From Caldilineaceae bacterium (GTDB lineage Bacteria; Chloroflexota; Anaerolineae; Caldilineales; Caldilineaceae), in the NCBI GenBank assembly GCA_019637685.1, contig JAHBVF010000006.1, forward strand, positions 1-64,000: a stretch of DNA of 64,000 bases. Reading direction: 5' to 3'. Below, in pieces: positions 45,030 through 56,881 of the stretch (its first letter is position 1; each line of letters opens with the position of its first letter). Position numbers and translations under genes: made by a program. The notes beneath the pieces are model-generated. The model saw nothing but the letters and a program-made list of their open reading frames with translations, did no database searches and was not told the DNA's origin.

Positions 45030-47678
45030 TTAGCGTTGCAGGGCGGGCAAGAAAATCTGTTGGATTGGCCGGTCCATCACCGCAAAGACCGTCAGGTGAT
45101 CCAGCGTGGCCGTGAGCGTATTGGCGTCCCTGTCGACAATCCCGGCAATGGCAACCCAGCGTTCCTCGGAGACCCGCCAATAGTAGAGTGTCAGCGTCAC
45201 CTCGTCCAGCCCCGCCACCTGATCTTCCCGGTAGTGAATCACAATCGTAAAGGGATTCTCAAAGCTGGTCACAGGATTCTGCTCCGGGTCCAGCGCAGTG
45301 ATAGAGAATACCTCTCCCAACACCTGGAAGCCGCCGGTGGCTGGTGGTGTGTCAACCCCTTCCAGCGTTACTTCCAGAGGCGTCTCCGCAACCCCCGCGG
45401 GGAAGTGGACCCCCACCCCGACCCCCACTTCGCTTTCCAGTGACCCGCCATCCGACGAAACGACCGTCGTTACGGGATCGATGGCCGGCGATTGGACAGT
45501 GGGGGTGGCTGTCTCTGTCGGAGTTGCCGTTGGTGTGGGCGTAAATGTAGGCGTGAATGTGGGCGTCGGCGTTGCTGTCTCCGTGGCTGTATGGGTTGCC
45601 GTTGGCGTATGGGTAGGTGTAGCTGTAGATGTGGGCGTGGGCAACGGCGAATCAGCTTTGACGCGGGTCGCGGTGGGCGTCAGCGTTTCCGATGGCACAG
45701 CCGTTGGCGTCGATGTATGGGTAGGCGTAGCCGTCGGTGTAACGGTCGGTGTAGCAGTTGGTGTAGCAGTTGGTGTAGCAGTCTGCGTATGGGTCGCGGT
45801 GTGAATAGGCGTTGCTGTCGCCGACGGCGTATGGGTCGCTGTGGGCGACGCCGTGGGTGTCGGTGTAATTGTGGGTGTACTTGACGGCGTGGCTGTCAGT
45901 GTCGGTGATGGAGTATCACTGGCCGTGACCGTTGCCGTGGCGGTTTCGGTGGCAGTTTCTGTGGCAGTCGGCGTGCGGGTTGGCGCGGCTGTCGGCGTCA
46001 GAGTTGCGGTTGGCGTCTCACTCGGCGTAGTCGTCGGCGTCTCACTGGGCATGGCAGTCGGTGTTGAGGAAGGCGTATGTGTGCCCGTGGGTGTTTCCGT
46101 AGCCGTGGGCGTTCCCGTAGCCGTGGGCGTTCCCGTAGCCGTGGGCGTCAGCGTCGGCGTGCTGGTTGGGGTTGCGGTTCCCGTGGATGTCGCTGTGGGC
46201 GTGGGCGATGGGACATCGGTGCCCGTGGCCGTCGCCGTGGGTGTGTGAGTCTGTGTTGGGGACGGTGTCCGGGTCGCGGTTGGGGTCGCCGTTTCTGTTG
46301 GGGTCGGGGTGACCGTTGCCGTGTGGGTCGCTGTCTGGGTCGCGGTCGCTGTCGATGTCTGCGTTGGGGTGGCAGTGGGTGACAGTGTGACAGTGTGTGT
46401 CGGCGTGGCTGTCCCTGTAGACGTAGCCGTCAGTGTGGGCGTGCTGGTTGGCGTTAGCCCAGCCGACAGGAAGCCAGTGTACACAAGCAGATTGGGCGAG
46501 CCATTCGCATTCGCAATGGCATTTGCGGTCGCGCTATCGAGCAAAGCCTGGGCCACAGCGGCTGGCTGGCTGGCCGGATTGGCCTGCAAAAAGAGCGCAA
46601 CAACGCCAGCCACGTGGGGGGCCGCCATGGACGTGCCACTCCACGTAGCGGTCGCGGTGTCGCTGCCGATCATCGCGGATGTAATGGCCGAACCCGGCGC
46701 GAAGAGGTCCACACAGGAGCCGTAGTTGGAGAAAGAAGAGCGGGCATCGGACGAAGTGGAAGAAGCTACAGTCAAGGCCGCGCTGGCCCTGGCCGGTGAA
46801 TAGGAACAGGCATTGTCGTTATCATTGCCCGCGGCCACAACCATAGAAATCCCCGCGTCAACCGCGCGATTCACAGCAGCGTCCAGCGAGGAGGAAGCGC
46901 TTCCCCCCAGACTCATATTCACCACTGCCGGGCGTATGCCGTTTGCGATCACCCAGTCGATGCCCGCAATGACGCCAGACCAATAGCCCGACCCCTCGCA
47001 GTCCAGCACCCGCACCGGATGAATCATCACCCCTTTGGCCACGCCATAGGTAGTGCCACCGATTGTCCCGGCCACGTGGGTTCCGTGGCCGTGGCAATCT
47101 TCCGTGCCCAATCCATCGCTGATGGCGGTGGCACCGTTGCCCACCCGCCCCGTGAATTCGTTGTGGGTGGATCGCAAACCCGTGTCCAAAATATAGGCGT
47201 GAACACCCGTCCCATCCCCGGCATACGTATAGGCACTGTCCAAAGGCAGGCCGCGCTGGTCGATCCGGTCCAAGCCCCAGGTGGGGGAAACTTGGGTGGC
47301 ATCCACCGACACCCGTTGATCGACTTCGACAAAAGCAACTCGGGAATCTGCCTGCAATTCGGCAACCGCTTCGGGCGTCAGCGAGGCCGCAAAACCGGCC
47401 AGCGCGTTGCCAAAGATGTAATGGATGGAGCCTTTGCCCTGACGGGCCACGTCATAGGCCAGGAAAGCCGCTGCCCGGGAAGCGTTCTGTCGGGCAAGCA
47501 ATCCCACCGCGGGTTCCTGACGCAGGACGACAATATAGCGCTGGAGGCTTTGGTCGGGCGCGTCCGGTGCGGCATGGGTTTGGGCCGGGCCAGACGATGC
47601 CAGCAAAAGGCACAGCAGTATCCCAATCAGCGCGCCGTGCCATAGATATCTCCGGTTTTGGGGCCAAAAACGCGGCAT
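45030..47678 (-). CDS. Secreted subtilisin-like serine protease (S8) with Thr/Pro repeat region
   Basis: An 882-residue protein; AAGGAAAAA precedes ATG 47678. Signal peptide (residues ~1-36), an I9-type propeptide (~45-120: [26 protein letters not shown]), then a proteinase-K-type catalytic domain: Asp in ILDTGL (~165), His in [10 protein letters not shown] (~198), oxyanion Asn in AAGNDNDN and Ser in [12 protein letters not shown] (~350). Residues ~407-735 are almost only Thr/Pro/Ala/Ser (TATPT-type repeats). The C-terminal domain (~745-882) is beta-rich and ends IFLPALQR, like the giant protease at 51867. It is secreted and probably surface-linked. Confidence 0.93.
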   Translation of the reverse strand: MPRFWPQNRRYLWHGALIGILLCLLLASSGPAQTHAAPDAPDQSLQRYIVVLRQEPAVGLLARQNASRAAAFLAYDVARQGKGSIHYIFGNALAGFAASLTPEAVAELQADSRVAFVEVDQRVSVDATQVSPTWGLDRIDQRGLPLDSAYTYAGDGTGVHAYILDTGLRSTHNEFTGRVGNGATAISDGLGTEDCHGHGTHVAGTIGGTTYGVAKGVMIHPVRVLDCEGSGYWSGVIAGIDWVIANGIRPAVVNMSLGGSASSSLDAAVNRAVDAGISMVVAAGNDNDNACSYSPARASAALTVASSTSSDARSSFSNYGSCVDLFAPGSAITSAMIGSDTATATWSGTSMAAPHVAGVVALFLQANPASQPAAVAQALLDSATANAIANANGSPNLLVYTGFLSAGLTPTSTPTLTATSTGTATPTHTVTLSPTATPTQTSTATATQTATHTATVTPTPTETATPTATRTPSPTQTHTPTATATGTDVPSPTPTATSTGTATPTSTPTLTPTATGTPTATGTPTATETPTGTHTPSSTPTAMPSETPTTTPSETPTATLTPTAAPTRTPTATETATETATATVTASDTPSPTLTATPSSTPTITPTPTASPTATHTPSATATPIHTATHTQTATPTATPTATPTVTPTATPTHTSTPTAVPSETLTPTATRVKADSPLPTPTSTATPTHTPTATHTATETATPTPTFTPTFTPTPTATPTETATPTVQSPAIDPVTTVVSSDGGSLESEVGVGVGVHFPAGVAETPLEVTLEGVDTPPATGGFQVLGEVFSITALDPEQNPVTSFENPFTIVIHYREDQVAGLDEVTLTLYYWRVSEERWVAIAGIVDRDANTLTATLDHLTVFAVMDRPIQQIFLPALQR
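45480..46460 (-). repeat. Degenerate tandem repeat coding for the Thr/Pro linker
   Basis: About 980 bp of 6- and 12-bp units of the GTGGGCGTYGGCGTT type on the plus strand, read as TATPT repeats in the subtilase. Exact short duplications such as CCCGTAGCCGTGGGCGTT at about 46106-46145 point to recent slippage. Confidence 0.75.
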
Positions 47679-47843
47679 AGCTTTTTCCTTATTTTCTCGC
47701 TGCTCATCTCATATTGTTTTTACCCTACGGGATATTCAGGATACCCGATTTTTCAGCAAAAACAACCCTACCTTTGGACGTATTCGGCCCGCAAGCGGGC
47801 AGAGAAAAGCGTTCGGTCGAGGATTTCGACGTAAACAGCAAGA

Positions 47844-50090
47844 CTATTTTGGAGCAGCAAGCACATCCAGACGGATGGACTCGATAAAGACACTGGCCGG
47901 GGATGGGGCCGCAAAGGAAATCTCAGAAATCGCGTCAATGGGGGTAGAGACGCGCTGGCGGGCCAGCCACGGAGAAAAGTCCAGCGTAGCTTCTGCGCCT
48001 TCGGGTGCAGGGGGCAGGGAAGCAATCTTGGCATCTGCCAAGCCGGGCAGAAGTACTGAAAGGGCCACACCGGGCAGGGTTCGATAGCGGATGGTCAGGG
48101 TGTCATCCACACCGGGCGTATGGCGAAAGAGCAGACCCGCGGGTTCTTCGCCCAGCCACCGGCCCCGCGTGCCATTCTCCTCCACCAGCGGCCCCCAGCC
48201 CAATGGGCCGAGCAGCAGATAGGGCAGGGCCACCTCTGGCGGCCTGACCCGCCAGGCGGTGATGCGCTCGTCCGCGTAGATCGGCGGCTGCCCGGCAAAG
48301 ATAGCGTCGGCCAGTGTGCTCGTATACTCCCGCTCCCACCCACCGGGCATTTTATAGCGATCCGCCACCACCCAGCCCACACCCAAATCGGCCAGAACCG
48401 TCGGCCCCAGAGCCACCGGGTCCACGTCCAGAATGTCCGGTCCCAGATGACGAAAATGCTGCAATACCGGCGAGCGTTCGGTCAGCGTGCGGGGATCGTC
48501 CCGGCTGATGTAGGCCACCGTCAACGGTTTGCCGTGGACGGTCTGATAGAGCAAATAGCCAGGCCGGTCGTAGTTCATAGGCAGATTGAGCACCGCGCCG
48601 GGGCTGGAATCTCCGGCCAACTGGCGGTAGAAATCGGGCGTGTCGGGTGGGGAGATGGGAAAGGGGGCCACCCAAAATTCTCCCAGCACCAGCAGCCCGG
48701 CCAGTCCAATCCAAAGAGCAGGCCGCCCCCGCCGTTTTGTCCATTCAAACAGCCCTATACCTGCCACCACAGAAAGCGCCAATTGCACCATCACCGCAAA
48801 ACGGCTGACACTGCGGCTGATGCGCATAAACGGGACAGCCTCCACCAGCAGCCCGTAGAGCGTTCGGCTGGGGTCGGGTTCGCCCGCAGGGATATCGCCG
48901 GCTGTAATGCTTGTCAGGTGCAGGGCCGGTCCCAGCGCGAGGAGGAAGAAGAACACAGCGACGGCCAGCCAGAAGCGGCTGCGTCGCCAGGCCCAGGCGA
49001 CCGCCATCCCGCCCAGCAGAAGGGTCGTATAGCCGACGGCAATCGTCCGCTCGCTCACCGGCGCGATCTGATTGCCCGGCCAGGTGAAGCTCTCCGGGCG
49101 GAAAAGAGTGTGTAGCCGGTTGGGAACAAAGAAATCCGCTGCCGCCGCGCTGAGAATGTAGAGATCGCTGGTGGGCCGTTGCATAAAGCTAAAGCGCAGG
49201 GCCTCGGAAATCATTGGGAAAAGAATGGGGCTGAGCAGAAGGAGAAAGACAAGACCGGCTAGCACCGCCGGAAAAAGGCTGTGTATCGCGTATTGCGTAT
49301 TGTGCAACAAAGACTGGCTGCGGCGACGAAATAGCCAATACCCGCCATCCACCGCCAGATACAGCCCGGTGAAGAGAAAAAGATAGAGCACAAAATACCA
49401 GTCGCACAGGCCGACGAGGACGAGGAAAAGACCGGCCAGCAGACTGTCGCGCGGCCAGGGCTGCCCGTCGCGCTGGCGCTGGGTGGCGCGCAGAAGATAC
49501 AGAATATAAAAGGGCATCCATTCCAGGCTCATCACCTGCATATGGCCGAGGAGATGGGCCATATGAAAGGGAGCGAAGGTAAAGATCAGTCCGGCGACAA
49601 AGGCAGCCGCGTAGGGGATTGGGGATCGGGGACCGGGAATCCGGGACTGAGCGTGCAATCCCCGATCTCCACTCCCCACTCTCTCTTTGAGTACCCAGAG
49701 GGTGAGCAGGAAGACGCCGTAGCCACCCAGCACCCAGGAGAGAAAGACGACGGCATTGTAGGCCGCGTAGAGTCCGCCCGCCAGTTGCAGGGGCAGCGTC
49801 GCCAGCCCGTTGAAGGGGTTGAGGGTGTGAAAGTAGAGACCCACACCGGTGGGCGCGTAGAGCAGATCGGTGACAAAAGGCGTCGTCTGCCTGTCCACCA
49901 GGGCCACCTTCACCCACCAGAGATTCCAGAAATTCTGCCAGCCATCAAAGCCGTCGCCGGGAATGGCGGAGGTGAGATTTTGGGCCAGGGGCCAGGTCAT
50001 TACCGCGGTGAGGAGGGTGTAGAGGAGGAGGGTGCCCCAATGAAACGTGAAACGTGAAACGTGAGATTGGGGGGCAAATTCGCGTTTCAC
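47844..50090 (-). CDS. Large multi-pass membrane protein (GT-C-like), with in-frame repeat insertions
   Basis: A 748-residue protein with about 10-12 hydrophobic helices up to residue ~500, then a soluble C-terminal domain. The acidic first loop ([21 protein letters not shown]) and overall plan resemble GT-C-type glycosyltransferases that use polyprenyl-linked sugars, but the family is not certain. The GTG start lies in a dispersed palindromic repeat, which encodes the first ~18 residues. Residues ~136-158 and ~261-270 are also repeat-derived. A start further downstream would remove part of the first helix. The function is unknown. Confidence 0.7.
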   Translation of the reverse strand: MKREFAPQSHVSRFTFHWGTLLLYTLLTAVMTWPLAQNLTSAIPGDGFDGWQNFWNLWWVKVALVDRQTTPFVTDLLYAPTGVGLYFHTLNPFNGLATLPLQLAGGLYAAYNAVVFLSWVLGGYGVFLLTLWVLKERVGSGDRGLHAQSRIPGPRSPIPYAAAFVAGLIFTFAPFHMAHLLGHMQVMSLEWMPFYILYLLRATQRQRDGQPWPRDSLLAGLFLVLVGLCDWYFVLYLFLFTGLYLAVDGGYWLFRRRSQSLLHNTQYAIHSLFPAVLAGLVFLLLLSPILFPMISEALRFSFMQRPTSDLYILSAAAADFFVPNRLHTLFRPESFTWPGNQIAPVSERTIAVGYTTLLLGGMAVAWAWRRSRFWLAVAVFFFLLALGPALHLTSITAGDIPAGEPDPSRTLYGLLVEAVPFMRISRSVSRFAVMVQLALSVVAGIGLFEWTKRRGRPALWIGLAGLLVLGEFWVAPFPISPPDTPDFYRQLAGDSSPGAVLNLPMNYDRPGYLLYQTVHGKPLTVAYISRDDPRTLTERSPVLQHFRHLGPDILDVDPVALGPTVLADLGVGWVVADRYKMPGGWEREYTSTLADAIFAGQPPIYADERITAWRVRPPEVALPYLLLGPLGWGPLVEENGTRGRWLGEEPAGLLFRHTPGVDDTLTIRYRTLPGVALSVLLPGLADAKIASLPPAPEGAEATLDFSPWLARQRVSTPIDAISEISFAAPSPASVFIESIRLDVLAAPK
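49281..49308. repeat. Repeat insertion (TATTGCG units) inside the membrane-protein gene
   Basis: GTGTATCGCG, TATTGCG and TATTGTG units in tandem, read in frame on the minus strand as [11 protein letters not shown]. This looks like an insertion of a short intergenic-type repeat into a loop between helices. Confidence 0.5.
49615..49683. repeat. Palindromic repeat insertion inside the membrane-protein gene
   Basis: GGGGATTGGGGATCGGGGA and its partial complement TGCAATCCCCGATCTCC flank a GGGAATCCGGGA core. Read in frame as [19 protein letters not shown] between two predicted helices. Related GGGGATTGGG sequence occurs at 44984-44994. Confidence 0.55.
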
Positions 50091-50102
50091 GTTTCACGCC
50101 TC
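50042..50102. repeat. GTGAAACGTGAG-family palindrome over the membrane-protein start
   Basis: Three tandem GAAACGT units on the left and CGTTTCACGTTTCACGCC on the right. The latter arm contains the gene's GTG start. Related copies are at 28530-28575 and 63873-63928. Confidence 0.6.
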
Positions 50103-50195
50103 CCATTCGGCATAGCTGATTCCGAGAATCGGCCACAAGTTCTCTCAAATACGAGTCATCATCTGGCCGATTCCCAATCGAACCTGGCCCAATCC

Positions 50196-51053
50196 CTACG
50201 CCCCAATCCCCTGGCGATAAGCGTCCAGCAGATTGCTCATCAGCATCGCATTCGTCACAGGGCCAGTGCCGCCGGGGACGGGTGTCAGCATTCCCGCAAC
50301 CGCGGCCACTTCGTCCTGGGCACAGTCGCCTTTCAGGCCGTCGTCAGTGTAGGTCGTGCCAAAATCAACCACCACCGCGCCGGGCTTGACCCAATCGCCC
50401 CGCACCATTTCCGGGCGGCCAATCGCCACGCAAAGAATATCCGCGCTGCGGGCCACCCCGGGCAGATCAACTGTGCGGCTGTGGGCTATCGTCACTGTGC
50501 AATGGCGATGGAGCAGCAACAGGGCCATAGGCTTGCCCACAATATCACTGCGCCCGATGATGACTGCGTGCTTGCCTTTGAACTCCACACCGGCTTCTTC
50601 CAACAGACGGATGGCCCCGGCGGGTGTAGCAGGCACAAAGTAGGGGGCTTTTTGCGCGGAAAGGCGACCCGCGTTGAGGGGGTGAACGCCATCCACATCT
50701 TTGGCCGGGTTCAAATGATCGATGAGCCGATGCCCGTCGATCTGATCGGGCAGGGGTTCCAGAATCATAATGCCGTGGACGGAAGGATCGCTGTTGAGTT
50801 GGGCAATTTCTGTCTCCACAGCCGCCTGCGTAGCATCGCCTGGCAGAACGTGCGCGGCAAAGTTCACATTCACCCCGCGGCAGGTGCGCTCGATAGCCCG
50901 GGCATAGCCCGCGGAGGACGCGTCATCCCCCACCCGCAGGACAGCCAGCGTGGGCACCACACCAGAGGTGTCCGCCAGCACGGCAAACTGGACTTTCAGA
51001 TCGTCCCGGATGCTTTTGGACAGGGCCTTGCCGTCCAGAAGGTGAGCGCTCAT
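50196..51053 (-). CDS. folD: FolD-type methylenetetrahydrofolate dehydrogenase lacking cyclohydrolase residues
   Basis: A 285-residue protein; its ATG overlaps the fchA stop (ATGA). The fold is clear: Tyr50 in [20 protein letters not shown] with Asp121, the NAD(P) site [13 protein letters not shown] and the [14 protein letters not shown] signature. E. coli numbering is kept without gaps to this point. The catalytic Lys54 of the cyclohydrolase is Ile, and the supporting Gln98 is Leu (GIMILEPLP for GILVQLPLP). It therefore probably keeps only the dehydrogenase reaction, leaving the cyclohydrolase step to FchA encoded just upstream. Confidence 0.93.
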   Translation of the reverse strand: MSAHLLDGKALSKSIRDDLKVQFAVLADTSGVVPTLAVLRVGDDASSAGYARAIERTCRGVNVNFAAHVLPGDATQAAVETEIAQLNSDPSVHGIMILEPLPDQIDGHRLIDHLNPAKDVDGVHPLNAGRLSAQKAPYFVPATPAGAIRLLEEAGVEFKGKHAVIIGRSDIVGKPMALLLLHRHCTVTIAHSRTVDLPGVARSADILCVAIGRPEMVRGDWVKPGAVVVDFGTTYTDDGLKGDCAQDEVAAVAGMLTPVPGGTGPVTNAMLMSNLLDAYRQGIGA

Positions 51054-51691
51054 ACAGCCACCCCCAGTGTGGCAGAGCAGGCGGCCGCGGCAGTTGTATA
51101 GGCATCGGCGGCCGCGGCCCGCAGGTCAGCCGCCTTGGCTGCCCATTCCGCGTTAAAAGCGTCATCTTTGATGTATTTCAGATTGATCTCCACATTGAGC
51201 AGACCGCTGTTCAGCGCCGACTGGGCCAGATAGAGGCTGGTGGCCGCGTCGCTGACAACCGTGGGGTTGCCGTTAATCCCCACTGGCTCGGCCAGGCGCA
51301 GGAGTTCCAGACATTTTTCCGCGACAACAAAGGGCACTTGGGAAGCGCCTTTCATCCCCTCTTGCATGGCCGCGCGCCGCGCGGCCTTCTCCTCATCCGT
51401 GCTTTTGGGCATGGAATAGGTAGCCACCACCACGCCGAACGCCTCCGCGTCCCTGTCCACCAACGCCAGTAGCTCCGCGCGCAGCTCCTCTGTGCGGGCG
51501 AGAATGGCTTGCATCTCGGCTTCCACAGCCGCGTACTTTTTGCGCCCCACAGTAAAGTTGAGCACCATACTGAGCAGGGCCGCGGCCTGACTGCCTGTCA
51601 GCGCGGCCGCGCCGCCACCGCCGGGGGTCGACTCCCCCGAGGCCAGCGCGTCGAGAAAGCCTTCTAATGTGTTTTCAGAAACAGTTTTCAC
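51050..51691 (-). CDS. fchA: Methenyltetrahydrofolate cyclohydrolase FchA (formiminotransferase-cyclodeaminase fold)
   Basis: A 213-residue protein; GTG 51691 is chosen because AGGAGG lies five bases upstream. The N-terminal [28 protein letters not shown] and the [18 protein letters not shown] and [19 protein letters not shown] segments match the cyclodeaminase/FchA fold. In this family single-domain members convert methenyl- to formyl-tetrahydrofolate. Coupled to folD by a four-base overlap. Confidence 0.88.
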   Translation of the reverse strand: MKTVSENTLEGFLDALASGESTPGGGGAAALTGSQAAALLSMVLNFTVGRKKYAAVEAEMQAILARTEELRAELLALVDRDAEAFGVVVATYSMPKSTDEEKAARRAAMQEGMKGASQVPFVVAEKCLELLRLAEPVGINGNPTVVSDAATSLYLAQSALNSGLLNVEINLKYIKDDAFNAEWAAKAADLRAAAADAYTTAAAACSATLGVAV

Positions 51692-51780
51692 AAAAACCTC
51701 CTGAATGCGAAAAGGGGATTGCAGGACCGGCAATAGTATACCACCGAGGAACAGATTCAGCAGATTTTGGAGAAAAAGAA

Positions 51781-51812
51781 GACCTGCCAGGTTTCGGGAA
51801 ACCTGGCAGGTC
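51781..51812 (-). terminator. Terminator of the double metalloprotease gene
   Basis: A 15-bp stem GACCTGCCAGGTTTC/GAAACCTGGCAGGTC; on the minus strand it is followed by TTCTTTTTCTCC. It lies 55 bases after the stop. Confidence 0.88.
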
Positions 51813-51866
51813 GGAGAAGAATCACGGAATGCGTGGGAAGCCGGATGACTTCCCGGATATGTCTGT

Positions 51867-54800
51867 TTAGCGTTGCACGGCAGGCAGATACTGACCGTAG
51901 CCGATAAAGATATCGACCGAAGTGCTACCGCTGATGCCTTGGCTGTCTACGGCTGTCAGGGTGAGGGTGTGCTTGCCGGGCGTAAGTGTGTTGATGGCAA
52001 CTTCATAGCCCTTGCCCACTTCGCCCTGCAGGCTGCTACTCCAGGTTAGTTTGTCCTCCGGCACAGAACCGTCTTCCAGGTCTGTGGCAGTGCCCTGCAG
52101 GACAACCACCACACCGGGAGCCACGAAGTTGGCCGAGGGTTCCAGGATCGTCGGCATCGGCGCCTTGTTGGGCACTTCCACGGCTTCCGGCGTCTCTGCC
52201 ATGCCCGTGTTCACGCCGTCGGTCGCCACCACCCGGAAGCGGGTGTCCACACCACCGGCCAGGCTGTCCACATCCAATTTCAGGCTGGTTTCGCTCAGTT
52301 CGCTGGCGAGCAACTGCCAGTTTATGCCGCCGTCGTGGCTGTAGAAGACTGCATAATGGAGGGTATCCTTGTCCGGATCGCTGCCTTCCCAGGCCAGGGT
52401 CTGGCTCTCGCCCTTCTGCCAGACAACCTGCTTGACAGGTTCTGTAATCTTGACAGTGGGCGGGTTGCCGCTGATGGCTCGTTCATCCAGTGTCTGGCCC
52501 TTGTAGGTCAAGGCGATGGATGTGGTTCCATCGACCCAGGGGGCCACGAGGGTGATGTCCACCTGTTTGGTCGGGTTGGGATCGAACTCCTCCGCCGTGC
52601 CCGCGGCGTGGGTGTGGCCCTCACCGCCGGTGTGATATTCGCTCTCGAAGTTGACGACGAAGGAATGGGTCGAAAGCACCTGTTTGCCATTGCGTAGTTC
52701 GACTGCGTAGTCGCCTTCGGGCAAGGCCAGATGGAAGCCGGCGTCCACTTTGTAGAGATTGCCCAGGCTACCGGCCTGTTTGCCTGCCACGTCTGGATTC
52801 TGCACCGTCGTATTAATGATGACGGATTGGCTGTGGCTGGTGCGGTAGAGCGTAAAGAAGCCGGGCTGAGCAGCCAGCACTTCGCCCTCGGCACCGTTGG
52901 CCTGGGCCGCCTCCGCGGATGTGGTTGCCAGTTTGTTGAACATCTGCGTCCAGGTATAGGGCGAAATCCAGCCTTCCCGGGAACCGCCCGCTGGGCAGTA
53001 ACTCATCAGGTCGTGGGTATTGTTGGGATTGTAGACCTTCTGGGTGGCTGGATTGAAGCCGAATTCCTGAATGCTGGATGAGCCATAGGGGAAGCTGGTG
53101 CTACCGTCCGACGACCCACAGCTATCCGCGGTGTTCGTGTGCTTCTCGTCGTAGTCATGGACCAGCTCGTGGCCGAAGATAAGCGCGCCGCCGCCCGGAT
53201 TGTCCGTGCTGGGGCTGCCGCCGACCCGGTCTGTGCCGATGCCGACCACACCGAGACCACCCGCATGGGGATAGACTGGCATATCCGCGTGCCCACCGCT
53301 GTAACCGCTGTTGGGTGCCCAGCCGTAGATGTGATCCGGAATGTTGTTGACATTCCCGAAGAGCACATTGAAGATGACAAGCAACGCGTATTCACCGTTC
53401 AGGTGTTGAATCAGCGCGTGCTGCCCGGCGCTGCTGCCCAGACTGGTCGTCCAGTCCAGTCGGCTGCTGGCAACGCTGTGGCTGATCCCGCCGTTGCGGA
53501 TGGGCAGCAACTGGTTGAACCAGGTGGCCGCGCCGCCATTCACAGCCCAGCCCTGGGCAAAGCGTGTGCCTCCGTAGGCCGGGGGATGATAGTCCAACGG
53601 GCGGCTGATGATCTTCAGGTCCTCCCGCGGGCGGAAGGTCATGGTCACGTAGCCACTGCTGGGGAAGCGGTTATTGCTTTCGTTTGTTTCGCTGATGACG
53701 CCGTTCGGGTCCACCACCGCATAGAAACGGACAACTTTTGTGCTGCTGCCACCGATGGTGAAGAGGAAGTTCACACTGTTCGCAGCAGCCGACTGATCCA
53801 GCGTGGCACGGGCCAGCCCGGTGGAAGGTGCACTCTGCCACGGGCCATTGTCCACACTCAGATAGAGCCGGACGGGCGTATTCGAGCGCACGGAATTGAA
53901 GATGCTGGAATAGCGCAGGTAGACCCGGGCTGCGGTCAGCTTGCCCAAAGCCACAGGCAAAGAATTGTCCGGGCAGTTGGCCAGCCCCTGGCTGGTGTCA
54001 AAGCACTGAATGCCCTGAGTGATCTCAATGCCGAAGAGACTCAGATCGGTGTTGAGCAGGATTGGCTGCTGGATCTCCAACACCGGATTGATGGGCACAA
54101 AGTTATTAAGACGCACAGGGGTTGCCGTGGGCGTTGCTGTGGCGCTGGGAATCGGCGTAGCCGTTGGCGTGGGTGTATGGGTCGGCCGGGGTGTACGCGT
54201 GATAGTGGGTAGCGGGCTTGTGCTGTTCGGACTCACACGCACGTAGCCGCTGCTTGCGCTGGTCAATTGTTCTGTCCCCGCGAAGAGACAGACGACCTCT
54301 TCGATCCGATCCTTCTGGGAATAGATGTCGCCGCTGAAGCTGCCATCTCTGCCCACAGTCACCACCTGGGAAACATCGGGGATAAAGCGGCGCTTGCCGT
54401 CCACGCCCTGAATCATCACCACAAAGGGATTCTTGGGATCGTAGAATTCCTCGAAGCTCTTCGAAGTCATCTTGCCAGTCACAGAGACTTCACCGTTATC
54501 AATGGCATCACAGCGAATCTCTGGTCGCTCCAACACCCGGGCTTCCACCCGGACGCCGCCCAGGTCCATACTGGCCGGATGCTTGTCCTTCGGGTCCAGA
54601 TCGCTCACCAGCAGTTGTTGATAGGAGGCCATCACATCCACACCAAAGATGCTGCCGATTGTTGCCGGCCCCTGGGGTTTGATCAGGACAGGAATCTGGC
54701 GGCTTTCATTGGGGTCGAGCATGACGCCCTGTTTTCCCCCGTTGACATCCAGCACCCAAACCGCGGGCAGTGTGCTGCTGTAGCTCAGGGAGAACCATTT

Positions 54801-56732
54801 GGGGTTCACCAGATCGTCGTTGCGCAGGGTGATATAGCCATCAAAAACCGTGGGTCCACCCGGATCGCTGACAGCCTGGAAGTAGTTGATGTTCTCCTGC
54901 TCCCGGTCGCCGTCCTGGTTGCCCAGCACAGTTTCGCCCGCCACCGGGTTGATAATCACGCGCACGCAGGTGTGGAAATAGAAGTTGCCTTCGGTGATCT
55001 GTTCCTCGGTCAGTGGGAAGTTGGGCGTCCATTCGATGTAGACATCTGTGGTCGCGCCGGGAGCCAGACTGGCCAGGGCCGGGAAACTATTCTTGTCCAC
55101 GCTGCCCAGATTGGCCCATCCATTGGCCCCGGCAATACCCAGGCCCGGCGGGTCGGTAATCTGGAAGCGCACGACAATATCGGTGGCGGTCTGGGTGCCC
55201 ACATTGCGCACCCGGGTGTAGAGCCGATTGGCCATATTTACAGCCGGATCGTCACCGTTGCCCCGGGGCACAGTGCCCCCGCGCAGATCGCTCCACATGC
55301 CGTAACGAAAGGTCCCGAAGCCATTGACCGGGCTGTCCACCCAGATGTCTGTGGTCTCCCAAGTGTTGCCAGGAGCCGACGTCCACGGGGCAATCATCAC
55401 GTCCGGTTGAATGGCCCGCTTGTCATAGCGTACAGTCACGCAGTACTCGTCGTCGGAGGTCTGCGGACCGACCAGAACCTGGATGCCATCCGCGCCACTG
55501 TCAAACGTATCGCCGTCCTTCCAGAGGGCGTTGCGATTACCACCTTTGCCCTGAACAGTCACCCATTGAGCAGCGCCTTCGCTTACCCGCTCGATGAGGA
55601 CGCCCTCGTCGGGGATAGGCGTAATGTCATCGCCCAACACCCGCCGGCGTACACTGATCATATAGTAGAGACTGCCGGTGATATTGGCTTTGATGGCCTG
55701 GATATTCGGCTTGCCCGTCGGATCGTATTCTTCGGCATAGAGGCAGATCTGCTCGCCTCCCTGCCCAGAACCCATCTCCACGTACTTGCCAGGAGGCAGC
55801 CAGCCGGGAAATCCCATATTGTCCAGCTTCTCAAAGACGCCGGTCTGACCGGGCAGGCTGTTGTCCATCAGTTCGAAGGAACTGTTATAGTTGCTGGGAT
55901 GTGCGGGACCGCCAGCCTGGAAGGCGTGGCCCATTTCGTGTGCCCAGCGCCCCCAGCGCCGATCGGCGTTCTCGCCTGGATTCTCGCTGAAGATGCCACA
56001 ACCGACCGTGCGGTTGGCCCCGCCAGCGCCGATGGGCAAACCACATTTGTTGGCCTGCCCCCGGTGGAATTGTGCGTTGCTCGTCTCGGCCATCAGCACA
56101 AAGACCGCGTCCGCGCCGCTGAAATTCACAGTGCCCGGTGCGTTGGCCACCGCGTCGTCCAGCACCTTCTGATACTTGCCGCCGTTGGACAGATCGCCAT
56201 CGGGGAAGTCGTCGATGTAGGCGCTGCGGTTGCTGGGCAATTGATAGAGGGTGGACACCCGATGCACAATACTGATCTTGCCGTAGGAGGTGTCTTGCCA
56301 GAGCTTATCCAATCTGTCGAAAAGCGCCTGGACCTCCGCCTGGGTAAAGTTGCTGGCGTTGGCATAATCATTGAAATAGACCCGCAACACCACAACTGTC
56401 TTGGGGCCGGTGATAGGTGTACCGCTGAGTGACGCGGCTTGCAGATCACCGTTTTGGCGGGCCACCCATTGATCCAGGCCAGCCACAGGCGCATTGGGCG
56501 CGCCGCCAAAGTCCACAACAACAGGAACGTCGTCCGCGGCCGGCTGGGCAGGGGCAAGCGTTTCGTCGGCGGGCTGAGCCATGCCAAGGGCCTGGGCTAC
56601 TGGCTCCCACTGGGGCAAAGAGGCCAAAGCGGTCGCTCCGCCACCAGCCAACACAGTGAGGCCCACAGCAAGCACTGCGCATACAACGAGCAGTACTGAA
56701 ATACGTTTTTGTCTGCCTACATTTGATCTCAT
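51867..56732 (-). CDS. Giant secreted protein with two metalloprotease domains
   Basis: A 1621-residue protein; ATG 56732 has GAGGAG about nine bases upstream and opens a signal peptide ([19 protein letters not shown]). The first protease domain has HEMGHAFQ near residue 266 and a Met-turn-like FELMDNS near 287, as in immune inhibitor A/M6 enzymes. Beta-rich domains (~420-830) and a Thr/Pro linker (~834-867) follow, then a CARDB-like domain. The second protease domain has [11 protein letters not shown] near 1187 (zinc ligands at positions 1, 5, 11, metzincin spacing, Asp for the usual Gly) and Met-turn DLMSYCP near 1241. Ig/fibronectin-like domains end the protein with YLPAVQR. Confidence 0.88.
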   Translation of the reverse strand: MRSNVGRQKRISVLLVVCAVLAVGLTVLAGGGATALASLPQWEPVAQALGMAQPADETLAPAQPAADDVPVVVDFGGAPNAPVAGLDQWVARQNGDLQAASLSGTPITGPKTVVVLRVYFNDYANASNFTQAEVQALFDRLDKLWQDTSYGKISIVHRVSTLYQLPSNRSAYIDDFPDGDLSNGGKYQKVLDDAVANAPGTVNFSGADAVFVLMAETSNAQFHRGQANKCGLPIGAGGANRTVGCGIFSENPGENADRRWGRWAHEMGHAFQAGGPAHPSNYNSSFELMDNSLPGQTGVFEKLDNMGFPGWLPPGKYVEMGSGQGGEQICLYAEEYDPTGKPNIQAIKANITGSLYYMISVRRRVLGDDITPIPDEGVLIERVSEGAAQWVTVQGKGGNRNALWKDGDTFDSGADGIQVLVGPQTSDDEYCVTVRYDKRAIQPDVMIAPWTSAPGNTWETTDIWVDSPVNGFGTFRYGMWSDLRGGTVPRGNGDDPAVNMANRLYTRVRNVGTQTATDIVVRFQITDPPGLGIAGANGWANLGSVDKNSFPALASLAPGATTDVYIEWTPNFPLTEEQITEGNFYFHTCVRVIINPVAGETVLGNQDGDREQENINYFQAVSDPGGPTVFDGYITLRNDDLVNPKWFSLSYSSTLPAVWVLDVNGGKQGVMLDPNESRQIPVLIKPQGPATIGSIFGVDVMASYQQLLVSDLDPKDKHPASMDLGGVRVEARVLERPEIRCDAIDNGEVSVTGKMTSKSFEEFYDPKNPFVVMIQGVDGKRRFIPDVSQVVTVGRDGSFSGDIYSQKDRIEEVVCLFAGTEQLTSASSGYVRVSPNSTSPLPTITRTPRPTHTPTPTATPIPSATATPTATPVRLNNFVPINPVLEIQQPILLNTDLSLFGIEITQGIQCFDTSQGLANCPDNSLPVALGKLTAARVYLRYSSIFNSVRSNTPVRLYLSVDNGPWQSAPSTGLARATLDQSAAANSVNFLFTIGGSSTKVVRFYAVVDPNGVISETNESNNRFPSSGYVTMTFRPREDLKIISRPLDYHPPAYGGTRFAQGWAVNGGAATWFNQLLPIRNGGISHSVASSRLDWTTSLGSSAGQHALIQHLNGEYALLVIFNVLFGNVNNIPDHIYGWAPNSGYSGGHADMPVYPHAGGLGVVGIGTDRVGGSPSTDNPGGGALIFGHELVHDYDEKHTNTADSCGSSDGSTSFPYGSSSIQEFGFNPATQKVYNPNNTHDLMSYCPAGGSREGWISPYTWTQMFNKLATTSAEAAQANGAEGEVLAAQPGFFTLYRTSHSQSVIINTTVQNPDVAGKQAGSLGNLYKVDAGFHLALPEGDYAVELRNGKQVLSTHSFVVNFESEYHTGGEGHTHAAGTAEEFDPNPTKQVDITLVAPWVDGTTSIALTYKGQTLDERAISGNPPTVKITEPVKQVVWQKGESQTLAWEGSDPDKDTLHYAVFYSHDGGINWQLLASELSETSLKLDVDSLAGGVDTRFRVVATDGVNTGMAETPEAVEVPNKAPMPTILEPSANFVAPGVVVVLQGTATDLEDGSVPEDKLTWSSSLQGEVGKGYEVAINTLTPGKHTLTLTAVDSQGISGSTSVDIFIGYGQYLPAVQR

Positions 56733-56881
56733 AGAATTGTTCTCCTCGGAAAAACAAAAAGCAGCGACTGCACAGGACAATAGATCATAGACATCTCCTT
56801 ATGGCAGGGGGTGGAAGGAGGGAAAAGGTACTGCAGAACCACTCTACCCCGCATAAATCCAGGAAACTATGCGCCAAACAC

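Noticed and set aside
45480..46460. CRISPR-like or recombination repeat array
   Set aside because: The units are short, degenerate and in frame as TATPT-type codons of the subtilase linker.
54267..56432. Plus-strand open frame (721 codons) opposite the giant protease
   Set aside because: The minus strand has signal peptide, HExxH motifs and domain structure; the plus frame has none.
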